DNA from: Anthostomella pinea
Lineage: Eukaryota; Ascomycota; Sordariomycetes; Xylariales; Xylariaceae
Length of the DNA stretch: 64,000 nucleotides
Direction: 5' to 3'
Assembly (NCBI GenBank): GCA_963556695.1
Contig: CAUWAG010000020.1
Span: 4,650,001 to 4,714,000 of the forward strand
Within the stretch, counting starts at the first letter, position 1; each line of letters begins with the position of its first letter. Below, one piece after another: positions 11,736 through 21,974 of this stretch. A model generated the notes under the pieces. That model searched no databases. It was given only the letters and a program-made list of their open reading frames with translations, and was not told the DNA's origin. A program made the position numbers and the translations under genes.

Positions 11736-13601
11736 TCAAGAGGCTGTGACAGTATTCTGGCTGGCGTCCAGCGGAATGGTGGGAACCTGTCCCTCCTGCT
11801 TGTAGCAGGAATAGAAAGGGTCCTCAGCGCCCGTCCACCCGACACACTTGAAGCAGTTGAACAGCCCAGTCGGGTCGTACTTCTGCTTGATCCCCAGCAG
11901 CCGGTCGTACTTGTCGCCGAAGAATGTCTGCTGCCAGTCCTCTTCATTCACGTCTCCCTCGTTCAGGTAGCTGCCGCCGCCCGGGGTCAGGTCCTTGAAC
12001 TTCTGGATCGCATGCCCCGCCGTCGTCTGGATTTGTGCCCGTTCCTCCTGCGACTCGGCCTTTGTCCAGATCCCGCCGTGGATCACATGCCACAGACTGC
12101 CCCGCCAGGCAGGATTGACGCCGGTGCTGTCGCTCTCGTCGTTGTTGTTCGAGGGGCCCGTGTGGTAGATCTGCCCTGATCCTGTCCCGAGACCTGCGCC
12201 CTCCTCCAAGCTGGTCTGCATGCCGTATAAGAAGGCCTCCACCAACGCGTCAACGCTGTCGTCGGTCTCGAATAGAGTGCGTGGAATCAAGCGCGCTGCT
12301 TCCGTGATACCGACTCCCAAGGGACCATTGGTTCCGAGAAATGGCAGTGCGAACGCCGTATACTCTGGGTATGTATCCAGAGTTGCGTACTCGTTTGCAA
12401 TGATGTCTAAGCCAGGAAGGTTCGAGAGGAAATTGGCGTAATCCTTGGTGAGTGTCTTGAGAGCCTCCGTGTCCGCGCTCGGTAGAATTTGTACGCTGAT
12501 GATGTTGTATGGCAGGAAGAAATTGTATCCCGAGACGTTGTTGTTGGCCCATTGTGTCTGGTTCTTGGCGATGGCAGCCACAATGTCCCGATGAATTGTC
12601 GATTCGCTGATGTTGGTAGGGGTCTCGGTCAGGTTGGCCGTGAATGCGAACACGTTCATGGGCACGGCAGGGTGCAGTTGGAACTTGTAGTTCAGAAGCA
12701 CGGCGTACGTGCTGCCACCACCACCTCGCATAGCCCAGAACAGATCAGAGTCAGTGCACTCGTTGATAGTCTGGAGCTCGCCATCAGCCGTCACCACGTC
12801 GAACTCGATGGCTTGGTCAACCATCAGCCCATAGCTCGGTCCAAGCGCGCCGTGACCGCCTCCCTGCCCGAACCCGCCGGCGATACCGACCGAGGCTACA
12901 GCGCCGACGGTGACATGCATTTTCTTGTCGGCGAAGAAGGTATAGGCTGTTGCAGCCTCCACGCCGGCGCCGATGATGCCTACGTTCTCCCGTTCGGTAG
13001 AGCATCCCTCTGGCGTGAATGTCTCGGCGTAGCTGATATCCTGCATGTTGTGAACCCACAAGGCCAAGCTGTTGGCAGTGGTGCTGCGGCCGAAGTAATC
13101 GTGGCCCGTGTTCTTGATGGATAAACGGATGCTATGCTCTTGAACGAACTTCAGAGTAGCTGCGACCTGGTCGGCGGTCTGAGCGTCGACGTAGTAAGCG
13201 GACAACCGACCGAGCTTGCACGTTCCAGAGATGCCTTCCAGCGGAGCGAGGGACTCGAGGAGGCACTGGTCGTTGCCGCAATACTCCCAATTCAGGTTGA
13301 CCGTCTCGCCGTAGAACGAGGTTCGGTAGGCGCCGGTCAAGTTGGTATAGGCGGCCGCTACGGCCTGGCACGCTTCGCTGCTAGAGTCGGCGTAGCACGG
13401 CTCCTCCATGGGGTGCGTGACCTTGAGAGCACCGGCAACACTCTCGTTGAATGTGGTCCATTGTTCCAAGGTCGGCCAACAGCTATCGCCGGGCAGGCAG
13501 GTATAGTTGGATGAGGCTGACACGACGGCCGCCGAGGCTAGCACCACAGGTCCGATGAGCGAGCGCATTTTGGCAAAGTCTGACTGAGTCTGCACGAACA
13601 T
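11736..13601 (-). CDS. Secreted FAD-linked (BBE-type) oxidase, 621 aa
   Basis: This is a flavoprotein oxidase of the PCMH/berberine-bridge-enzyme class, usually exported, oxidising sugars or secondary metabolites; the substrate is not predictable. A second Met at 13568 gives the cleaner signal peptide (MRSLIGPVVLASAAVVSASS), so the mature start may be from residue 12 of the longer frame. The FAD domain includes SIKNTGHDYFGRS near residue 168, whose His is the usual covalent FAD attachment. It is followed by VGIAGGFGQGGGHGALGPSYG and an RGGGGSTYAV loop. The C-terminal BBE segment has DPTGLFNCFKCVGW. Many N-glycosylation sites fit secretion. The second FAD-linking Cys of bicovalent members seems absent (GAVASVG). 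The gene is intronless, full length for the family, and has no metabolic-cluster neighbours. Confidence 0.93.
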   Translation of the reverse strand: MFVQTQSDFAKMRSLIGPVVLASAAVVSASSNYTCLPGDSCWPTLEQWTTFNESVAGALKVTHPMEEPCYADSSSEACQAVAAAYTNLTGAYRTSFYGETVNLNWEYCGNDQCLLESLAPLEGISGTCKLGRLSAYYVDAQTADQVAATLKFVQEHSIRLSIKNTGHDYFGRSTTANSLALWVHNMQDISYAETFTPEGCSTERENVGIIGAGVEAATAYTFFADKKMHVTVGAVASVGIAGGFGQGGGHGALGPSYGLMVDQAIEFDVVTADGELQTINECTDSDLFWAMRGGGGSTYAVLLNYKFQLHPAVPMNVFAFTANLTETPTNISESTIHRDIVAAIAKNQTQWANNNVSGYNFFLPYNIISVQILPSADTEALKTLTKDYANFLSNLPGLDIIANEYATLDTYPEYTAFALPFLGTNGPLGVGITEAARLIPRTLFETDDSVDALVEAFLYGMQTSLEEGAGLGTGSGQIYHTGPSNNNDESDSTGVNPAWRGSLWHVIHGGIWTKAESQEERAQIQTTAGHAIQKFKDLTPGGGSYLNEGDVNEEDWQQTFFGDKYDRLLGIKQKYDPTGLFNCFKCVGWTGAEDPFYSCYKQEGQVPTIPLDASQNTVTAS

Positions 13602-14851
13602 CTTGTGAACGAGACAGGACGGTGGCGACGAGGACGCGAAGGATTTTATAGCGGTCAGTTCCCTCGCAGTACAGGGGTGATCTCCATGGTCGCCGACTCT
13701 AAGTTGCCTCCCCTCGGCGCAGCCTACGCGTCTAGACCGAGCTAGCGAGTAAATGGCAGGTTCGAAGCGGTGCTCATCTTCTCGGGCAGGGGTTCATCAT
13801 GTCCGTTGTTCATGGGATTTCCAAGGGAACTCCATCTCGGGCCCGAAATGGAGCGGAAGGCCTGGAAGCATAAGACTGGGAATTGGTACCTCAGCTACAA
13901 AAATAGGGGATTTTATGTGACACCCAGCTAAGACCCAGCTTCTGGCCACTGGCCAGTCCGGAAGCTAACGATCTCGTTCTCGTTCTCGTTCCGTATCCTG
14001 TCGCCTCGATTCGAAGTGTCGTGCCTCCTTTACTTCGCTCAAGAGGCATCACAACGCCCGGCTGACCCGACGGGACGGGCTGACCCGGGGCGGGCCCGAC
14101 TGGCTGGCTCCCGGGATGCGGGGGAACGTAGGGTACGGCGCAGCATAAGTTATTAGCAGCCTTGATTTCAAAGCAACCCCAGAGCGAGCGGAAGTCCTAA
14201 ATGCTTCGTCTGCCGTCCGTTGAATGTGCTTTCTTGTATCTGTTCCAGGATGTGGCCAATAATTGGAAGGATGCTCGGTAATTTCCCCCCTAGCTAGTAG
14301 CTTTGAATGTTGTTTCGGTACAGTGGTTATCCCTCAAGCAGCAAGTGATTCGGAAATATGCAGTATCCGGGGTTTCGCTTTTACAGTGGATAACCAGAGC
14401 GGCCGTTGTCACAGTCCGTCAGCTGCGCCGCTGTGACACCGGCAATCAGGCTTTTATTCCCCATTGACAACCAGTCATTTTCATAGTATTACCTTGCGTA
14501 TTAATAGTATACCCGATAAGCATACTCCCAAGACTCTTCCCAGCCATGTTTCAGGTCTGTCCTCAGCCTCTCCTGTAGAAAGGCGCGCGCCATAGCCCTG
14601 GGCGCACATGTCCACCTTACCTTGCGCACAGGCAAACAGCAGTGGAACAACGAGGGCTGACAGCTCTTCAACATCCAGCCTCATCCCGAAGACCGCCTCC
14701 ACTTGCGCTTACATCGCGCTCGCTCGGTCGTGTTGACAACTCAAGAGTAAGAGGCCCAAAGTCGTCGCGACGCCGAACTCCAAGCGGGGTCAATGAACCC
14801 AGCGTCATGTTCGCGGGAATCCGCCCAGGATGCTGATGCTGGCGGTGGCGT
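13602..14851. other. Intergenic between divergent genes, 1.25 kb
   Basis: This is the probable promoter region of both the FAD oxidase (minus) and the DUF202 protein (plus). A CTCGTT triple repeat is at 13973-13991, and a small hairpin (GTCACAG...CTGTGAC) is near 14408. No gene is supported, though a 5' exon of the DUF202 gene could lie in the last few hundred bases. Confidence 0.55.
13973..13991. repeat. Short tandem repeat, unit CTCGTT
   Basis: Three copies of the 6-bp unit stand upstream of the FAD oxidase. Confidence 0.85.
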
Positions 14852-15274
14852 ATGCCCATCGAAGTGGCTGATCTCTCTCTATCATATATGGCTCTCTCGC
14901 AAGAAGCGCATCCACTAACCCCATGGCCTCGCCCCCGCAGACTGGTAGAGATCCGCGCCGCGCAAAGAACCTTCGAGGGCGCCTACATGCGCACGGCGCT
15001 CTCGCAGTTCAGCTTCGCCCTGATCGTGCTCAAGATCTTCACGTCCGAGTTCTACGCCATCGGCGCGCTGTTCGCCGTCTACGGCGCCGCCGTGTTGCTT
15101 TGCGCCATCTACAGACGGTATCACGGGAACCAGCAGTTCTTCACCGCCACAGACGACGACGGGGGCGTCCAGAGCAAGTTCCGCACCAGCGGCAATAGTG
15201 TTTTGTTGCTCACCACGCTGAGCGTGGGCGCCTATGTTGGCTTGTTCATACTGACGTGGCAGCTGCAGACGTGA
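14852..15274 (+). CDS. DUF202-family small membrane protein, 140 aa
   Basis: DUF202 (YidH-like) proteins are small membrane proteins of unknown function. The conserved entry motif is EIRAAQRTFEGAYMRTALSQ, matching the usual R-x-ERTFLAWLRT-like start of the family. Three hydrophobic segments follow: FSFALIVLKIFTSEFYAIGA, LFAVYGAAVLLCAIYRRYHG and NSVLLLTTLSVGAYVGLFIL. The loop between the second and third is short and polar. The C-terminal stop is firm. The N-terminus is uncertain: a good intron end (CACTAAC ... CCCCGCAG) finishes at 14940. A spliced form starting at an ATG near 14833 with a GTATGC donor at 14850 would keep frame into LVEIRAAQ and give about 117 aa. The unspliced ATG at 14852 is reported because its frame is continuous. 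Confidence 0.75.
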   Translation: MPIEVADLSLSYMALSQEAHPLTPWPRPRRLVEIRAAQRTFEGAYMRTALSQFSFALIVLKIFTSEFYAIGALFAVYGAAVLLCAIYRRYHGNQQFFTATDDDGGVQSKFRTSGNSVLLLTTLSVGAYVGLFILTWQLQT

Positions 15275-17249
15275 ACGGCCGGTTGGCGGAGACGAGCTGG
15301 CGTGGGCATCGAGTGCTGTCTGTCCCCGAGGGGCGTATAAGGCACGGTTCTGTCTTGCAGACTCGCTATCGGCTGGGAGCGAAGATGCCCGACGCTTGGT
15401 TTCGAGAAGGTCGGTTCATCTGTATCGAACACCGCTACGTGATGTTTGGAAGTACAGAAGCACGACGCACAGGGGTGTGTGGAATGGTGTTGATGAGACA
15501 CTGGATGGTATAAGGAGCAGCTCGTACCCAACCCTTCAAAAGGAAGGACTGTGCTATGGAGCGGAAGAAAGCAACTCCAAGCCTGTTCTAACAGCAGGAT
15601 ATCATCACGCCAAGACTGTATCGGAGGCGTGAAGGTGGAAGTCACAGCGGATGGCAGTCCGCGCGCTTCTGCCAGCGAACGCAATTCAAGACAGACACAC
15701 CCACATCAAACAACCAGGAACAACGTATTCTTCAACTGTGAAGCAATGTACAATTCTCAAAGATCCGGGTCTGTCTGTCTGTCTGTCTGTCTAGCACTAC
15801 CGGTCGCCGGGAACACGGCCACCCGTCTCACCAAACCAACCCGAAAAAACAACTCTGTACATAACACGAAATGCGAAAATGCGGAACAAAAAGGTCTTGC
15901 AGTAACTTTTAGAGTGCCGTCCAGCCCTCCAAACAAGAACAAATCAATCAAAACGTAACGCTACTTTTCCTGTCCCTCCCTGCTTCCTAGTGCCCCTTCC
16001 TTGAGATGCGATACCATGTGCGCGAAAAGACTATATCGAGCCAATGAAGTGCGGCGGTGATGACGATGAGGCGCGACGCAATGATAGGGGGATGCTTTTG
16101 AAGTAAAGTGCATGGCACCCACCACAGCAATATATATTATACCGAGCCGTGCCAAGCCACGTGGTGATATATGTGCGAACCCCAACCCAACCCATCGTGA
16201 AGGCCATTGGCGATCGATCCCCCCATCCATCCATCCCGTGCCGACATCATACTACCAATCCGTCCCGGGGGCGTGCAGCGGACAGGACGGCACGCACGGG
16301 ACGCACGGCACGGAAACGCACATGACAGCGGCCTGGCTGGGCCCGTGGTGGCGTTCGGTGTTAGTGATGGTCATGGTACGGGCTGCAGCCCTATGCGACC
16401 GCTAAATGCATCCGTATAGTGTATGCCTAAGGTAGAGATGGTGGGTGTGTCGTCTCCCGTCTTACACGCCTGTCGGTGTCTGTCTGGGTTGCTCGCTGCC
16501 CAAGGTACATAGATGTGCCACCACCATGGCTCGCGTACTGTATGCATCGCTCAAAGTCCAGCTCCGAAGAGAACGAGTAAAGAGTTTGACGTCTTGATGC
16601 CTGCTTTTCCAAAGCCGAATGCTCGCGCGCGCGTCGTTTACCGGCTTCGGAGTGTGTATCATCCACGCACGCGACGCGGGCTGGCTCATCCATCTTCAGC
16701 CAAACGAATAAAGTAAATAGTTACTGGAATCGAATCGGTCGTCGAATGATGGGAAGGAGTCGGTCGCTCTGTTGTTACATAGCAGCCATCCTCGATCGGC
16801 CGGTCTCGGTTTCGTTACTCGTCCGGGGCTCGTGCGTGGGCTATGTTTCGTGTCGTCGATGCGTCGCAAATCCCCCCCCTCCCTTGCTTCGCTCACCCGA
16901 GCGCACGCAAGATCTTCCCCCCTTCTTATGCTTTGGCCGACTGCGCCGCCTCTCCTCACCTCTCCTCTCCTCTAGGTCTTCGCGCCTCTATACCATCGCG
17001 CAACGATGATAAAAAAATTGTTGAGTTAGAAACATTGTCTTCTAAACAACTCGCTCCGGTCTGGGGTTGTGTGTTGGGAATGGTCCGAATTTCGACTGCT
17101 TTTCCCGCTCGATTCGGGACCGATTGAATGAACCTCGAAGGCCCAGTCGCTCGAGCCGCAAGTGTGGTCCCTCTTCCTTATACAGCCCCCCAATTGCTTC
17201 TGGTCTCTGGAAAGAAGGCCCGACTGAGATAGACCCGACACTCCGGCTG
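15275..17249. other. Intergenic between convergent genes, 2 kb
   Basis: This holds the 3' regions of the DUF202 gene and the Zn2Cys6 regulator. It contains a (TCTG)n microsatellite at 15770-15792 and C/T-rich stretches. No coding sequence is supported. Confidence 0.6.
15770..15792. repeat. (TCTG)n microsatellite
   Basis: Five perfect TCTG units plus a partial one lie in the 3' region after the DUF202 gene. Confidence 0.95.
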
Positions 17250-18778
17250 CTATCTGCCATAATACACCTGTGCCGGGTGCTCGGCCCCGGACGAGACTAC
17301 TGGCTGCCCGGAGGAGTCCCCATACCAGCCCTGGTACGGCTGCTGCTGCTGCTGCCAAGCGCCGTACGACGCAGACGGCGCCGCGCCCCCCGCCACGCCG
17401 CCCTCCATCTTGGTCGTTGAGATCGGCGAGTGGTGGTACAGATCCGACGACGACGCCATCGACGCCCTGCGGTCATAGGAGGGCCGGCTGCTCGTCGTCG
17501 CAACATACTGCTGCTGGCTCGCATGCTGCTCGCCGTCGTACGACAGGGACCGCGTCGGCGCCGCTGCTGCTGGGTGGTACGCGGACCAGCCGTCTTCGGG
17601 TCTCGAAGTCGCCGCCGCTGGCACTGGCACTGGGGTTCCGAGCGGAGCTGCAGCCGCGGGCCACGTCGCGGACGACGGCTGCGCTGCGTACGGGGAGTAG
17701 CCGGGCGTCACGGGCGATCGCTGGGGGTAGTTCCTCCACGACGAATTGATCATGTCTCCTCCCGAAGACCCCTTTGCAGTGGAGGGGCTGCTCGTCTCGG
17801 CTACTGTTGGTGCCCAGCTGGCCATGCCTTGGCCGTAGCCGAAAGTTCTGCTGCCGCTGGATTTGCTGCTAGCTGATGACCATGTTAGCGGCTGTGCTGG
17901 GTTTCAACTTTCAAGCAGTTGGCGCAGTGCACGTACTCTTGTGTTGTTCTTCGTGGTACGAGTCTTGCTTGACTGGGTACTGCTCTTGCTTCGTCGGCGG
18001 GGGCCCCATGCTGTGGATCGAAGGCATCGACGCCAGCTGGTGGTAGGGCTGCTGGTGGTGTTGTTGTCCGTCGGCGGGATGTCCAGACTCGGACGCAGAC
18101 GTGGACGCGAGCTTGCCTCCTCCCACGGCGGATGATCGCACGACCCCGGGCCTCGGCAGCGCCGCGGGCGGCGGTTGTTGGTCCACGGGGTAGAAGTTGC
18201 AGTCCTTTTTCAACCTGATGCACTGCTCGCACCGGTTCTGGATGTCTCCGTTCCGCGGCTGGCATCTGATCTTCCGCTTCCGACAGTTTCCTTTAACCAG
18301 ATTTTCCTTTAGCAACCCGCGCACACTTTTTTCTCTCGGAGGAGGCAGGGGCTGTTCTGGCAGGGATGCGGCTTGGCAGTCACTTACCACAGGCTATGGA
18401 TGTTCGGTGGTACCCAAGTTTGTTGCGCTTCTTCTCGCCGTGGAGACTGAGGGAGTCGGAATCGTTCATCCCCTGTGGTCTCACGTTAGGGGTCGAGACG
18501 GACCTTTTCAACTTGGAGGCTCTGGACAGCGATTCTCGTCGCTGCGCTAGGGGCATGCGCGCGCTCGCCAGGGCTGGGTAGGCGAGAGGTGGAAAAAGTG
18601 CTGAAAGTGGTGTTGGAGGTGGTGGTAGTTGTTGTGCTGGATGGAGTTGCAGGGCAGGTCTTACCTCCAAGGAGGAAGTTGTCGGCGTCGGGTAGCCGGA
18701 CATGTAGCTGTGATGCGACATGTCCATCTCGGCGCCGTTATGTGACGGCGGATATTGGTACGACATGGTGTCGTTCAT
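17250..18778 (-). CDS. Zn2Cys6 transcription regulator, three exons, 455 aa
   Basis: This is a fungal-type DNA-binding regulator; its target genes are unknown. Exons are 18388-18778, 17937-18290 and 17250-17872, with introns of 97 and 64 bp (GTAAGT and GTACGT donors). The first intron splits the zinc cluster right after its first Cys codon. Joined, the cluster has Cys 130, 133, 140, 151, 154 and 161 (C-x2-C-x6-C-x10-C-x2-C-x6-C) in the setting KRNKLGYHRTSIACG then NCRKRKIRC. A Ser-rich basic stretch (SLSRASKLKRSVSTPNVR) precedes it. The rest is Pro/Gln/Ser/Ala-rich with a poly-Gln run near the C-terminus and no middle-homology domain. The start is a choice: ATG at 18778 (MNDTMSYQY) fits relatives I remember; in-frame ATGs at 18871 and 18766 are alternatives. 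Confidence 0.85.
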
Positions 18779-20717
18779 GGGCCAGGGAAAGTCCAATGTA
18801 TATGCGCTGTGGATTTTCGTGCCCCAGGTCGCCAGTGCGTTCGTCAGAGGAAGTTGGATACCGACGGCCATCAACAAGGTTTCGTCGTCCAGGAGAGGTC
18901 AGAGAGACTAAAGTATGGTTGCCGCTTCGCCAATACGCGGTTCAGCGCAGAGCCAAGTAGCCGTCGCGCCGCCGTCCTCAGCCGGATGGGGGTTCGAGTG
19001 TCGTTGAAGAATACCGCTACCGAAGATGATTATGGCTCCTCTTGAGCTGTGGTTCTATCAAGTTGTCCCAAGACTTTGAAGTAATGTAACGTTCGAGAAG
19101 GGGGAGAGGAAGATGGTGGAGAGCCAGAAGGAACGGGCCAATCGAGTCCGTAAGATCACTCGCGGCCCTGGAACCAGAATTGCACAGCGGCAACAAATAA
19201 CCTGGGTCTCATTCGAGAACCGTAATGACAAGGATTGCTTGACGCGGCCCAACTGCGGTGCTCGATACGACAGCGCATACAGATGTCCACACCCGAATAG
19301 TCTCCTGTACTTCAAGTGTTGCTGGAGTGGGAAGCAAGGGTCTCGCGAGTGTCTGGATCGGGAAGCTTCGTGTACAGCCTTCCGCAGCAGATTTTCAGGG
19401 CTTATGTACTGACAGTAGGCATATGTAGGTCTGGTAGGATCCGAAGAATGAAATGCAACACCTGGAGCATTGCGTTCTGTCGTCAGGAGATGTCGACCAA
19501 GCACTAGTGTCGGTTCTCAAACTGTCCTTCGAGGCTCTGTTGCGGGTTTGGCATTAATTTTGAGGCGTAGAAGGTCCGACCTCACTTGGTAGAAATAGTT
19601 AACAGATAGGGGTGAGGATTGCGATGGTTCGACGCCGCCCTGAACGCTATGATGCAAAGCAGCCGCGTCTCTGTAACCCGCAGAGAGCCTGCCGCAAATA
19701 TAGCGTAAGTTGGCTGGATCGAGAACGATGAGGACCAATTCTGTGGTGTTTTCTTCTCGTCGACGTCGGCGGATGGCCCCACAACCTTGGACGGCAAGAG
19801 GAGGATTGCTGGGACTTGCACGGGAAGTAACCATGGGAGGAGGTTGATCTGGGGAAGACCCTAGCATATATCCAGATGTGAGAGCCTACAGGTAGCTGAC
19901 ACACGTCCGACAATGCATGTGGGTAGTATGACGATGTCCTTTCCTCATGTGAATGCTGGGCAATGCGCATCCTTCTGTCGACAGATCAATGGACAGGAGG
20001 TCTGCCAGCACATGGATGAGTAAGAGCAGGAAAAGAAAGGGCATGTATGAACGTGATACGCCTGAAGCGCGAACAATAAGGGCAAAGGAGTGTTAGTTCT
20101 ACGATGTTGGCAAAGGGCTTCGCTGTGTGGAAGTTGGTGTTTAGGCCCTATCATCCATTCGCCGCGATATCAGATGCTAAAACCGATGTAGTCTACTGCA
20201 AGCCTGGACCGAATGTCATGGTGTGCTTCAGCAAGGGTTCTTCATCACGTATAGTCGGATAATCTATAACTCTGGAGGAATTAACCGACTGAACCATGCA
20301 GCAGAAGTGTCTCCGGTGAGCCATAGGGTAATCCGCCACGGTTATCTCTGTACCTGGTCTATTACACCCGTTCTCCCAAGAACAGCCATTAGTACACAGA
20401 CACATAGGCTATGTTGATGTTACTCCAGGAGGAGAGTGACGGAGTGTAAGGGGAGCCGAGGACCAATGCTTGGATGCTGATTGCTCTCGTAACGTGAACT
20501 GCTTGGCCGGAAGTACGTGGTTCCCGTACGCTACTGCCCATCCGAACCCTCAAATCCAAGATGGCGGCGCGTGGCGACATGGAGATCCTGCGTGACGCTC
20601 GAAGTACCTGAGATGAGCCATGTAGCATTGTTGCGATGGAACAACTCGATCAACCCTCTGGAGCTACCAAAGGGGTGGATATGATGCACATAATTCGATG
20701 ACTGGGATTTTGAAGGG

Positions 20718-20757
20718 GAACAGCCATGGGAACGCCATGGGAACAGCCATGGCCCAT
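20718..20757. repeat. CCATGG-containing short tandem repeat
   Basis: Three units of roughly GGAACAGCCATG are followed by a CCATGGCCCATGG palindromic end. It is simple local duplication in non-coding DNA. Confidence 0.75.
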
Positions 20758-21946
20758 GGCTCGCCGGCTGCTTGACAGGCCTATTTCGGTTCATTTGGCT
20801 CTTGTTTTTCCAAAAGATCTGTTATTATCACCGGCGGTCCCTCCAGAGTGCTCTTCTGCAGCATAACCTCATAACCGACCCCGATCCGTGGGCCCCCCTG
20901 CCCCAATAGCCATCTGATTCTGCAGCTCACCCCTGTAAACAGCCTGTCAAGCCTGTTGATCCCGGCACCAGGACGGCGTCAAAGCACCCACATGGGACGA
21001 AAGCTGCGGACCCCTGTAGGGACAGCCTACAGGGCGGCCAACATTCTCACGTCTTTTCCTTTGCCAGACGCGGAGTACCTAAATCCCAACTCCACCAGGT
21101 CCGTTCAGGCGAAACGCGAGAGGACTGATGTATATCGCTAAGTAACAGCGAGAGAGTTTGCTTTATGCGAAGCCATATCAAGGTAAGCAACACTGTCGAG
21201 AGCGTCAACGATCCTGCCACTTGGCCCAATACCAAGAAATCGACCCAACAGTAGGACCCTTGCGGAGAAAAAGTACAGTCAGAAGCAAAGACAGCAAGTC
21301 ATCCAATCCTCCGAGAGGCTCTAATTCGATCATCCGATCTGTCTTCATCTGTACGCCTCAGCTCTGCCTATCAGGCCTGCTGCCTATGCAGGCCATGTCC
21401 TTGTCTGATCTCGGCACTCGATGTCGTATTGAGATGAAGCCCACCGATTAAGCTCATGGTAATACTACTTCAAGCAGCCTTGACCGACGAGCTGGTACGC
21501 CAGTAGGGACTACCCAGCACAAGATGAGACACCACCTGGAGTATATACAGCCTGGTGTCGTCAAGGCGCTGACGTCAGTGTAAGCCTACTCAGCTTTGGC
21601 GAGTCATGCGAGCTGGCAGACCATTGGATATCATTTGCGTACGAGTGAGCAACGATGTTGGACTCAGCCAGATCCAACAGACTGGTAAATGAATGTCTGA
21701 CCATCTTGACACGTTTTCTCACCGCGCGCATCTTGGAGAGCCTAGCATCCGTCGGCAGTTTTCTGCTGCCGGCCTGCAGGAGAGCTAGTCACCGTTTTCA
21801 AGCCGAAAGGCTCAATCGAGATGAGACCGCTTAGAGAGCCGCCATCCCCAGTCCGGGCGGCTCGCGATCGCTACAGGATGCTAGGATGATTTGCAGCAAT
21901 CCCTCAATAATGATGTTCCAGATCTGAGGGCATCACCCCTTCAGCC

Positions 21947-21974
21947 GAAGAAGATGAGATGAAGAAGATGAGAT
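21947..21974. repeat. 14-bp tandem repeat, two copies
   Basis: The unit GAAGAAGATGAGAT occurs twice in perfect tandem in a gene-poor stretch. Confidence 0.9.

Noticed and set aside
12489..13124. 211-codon plus-strand frame
   Set aside because: It is a shadow of the FAD oxidase on the other strand.
18586..18700. Possible intron in the first exon of the Zn2Cys6 regulator (GAG|GTAAGA donor)
   Set aside because: All nearby AG acceptors are in the wrong phase for the frame into the zinc cluster, so the stretch is taken as coding.
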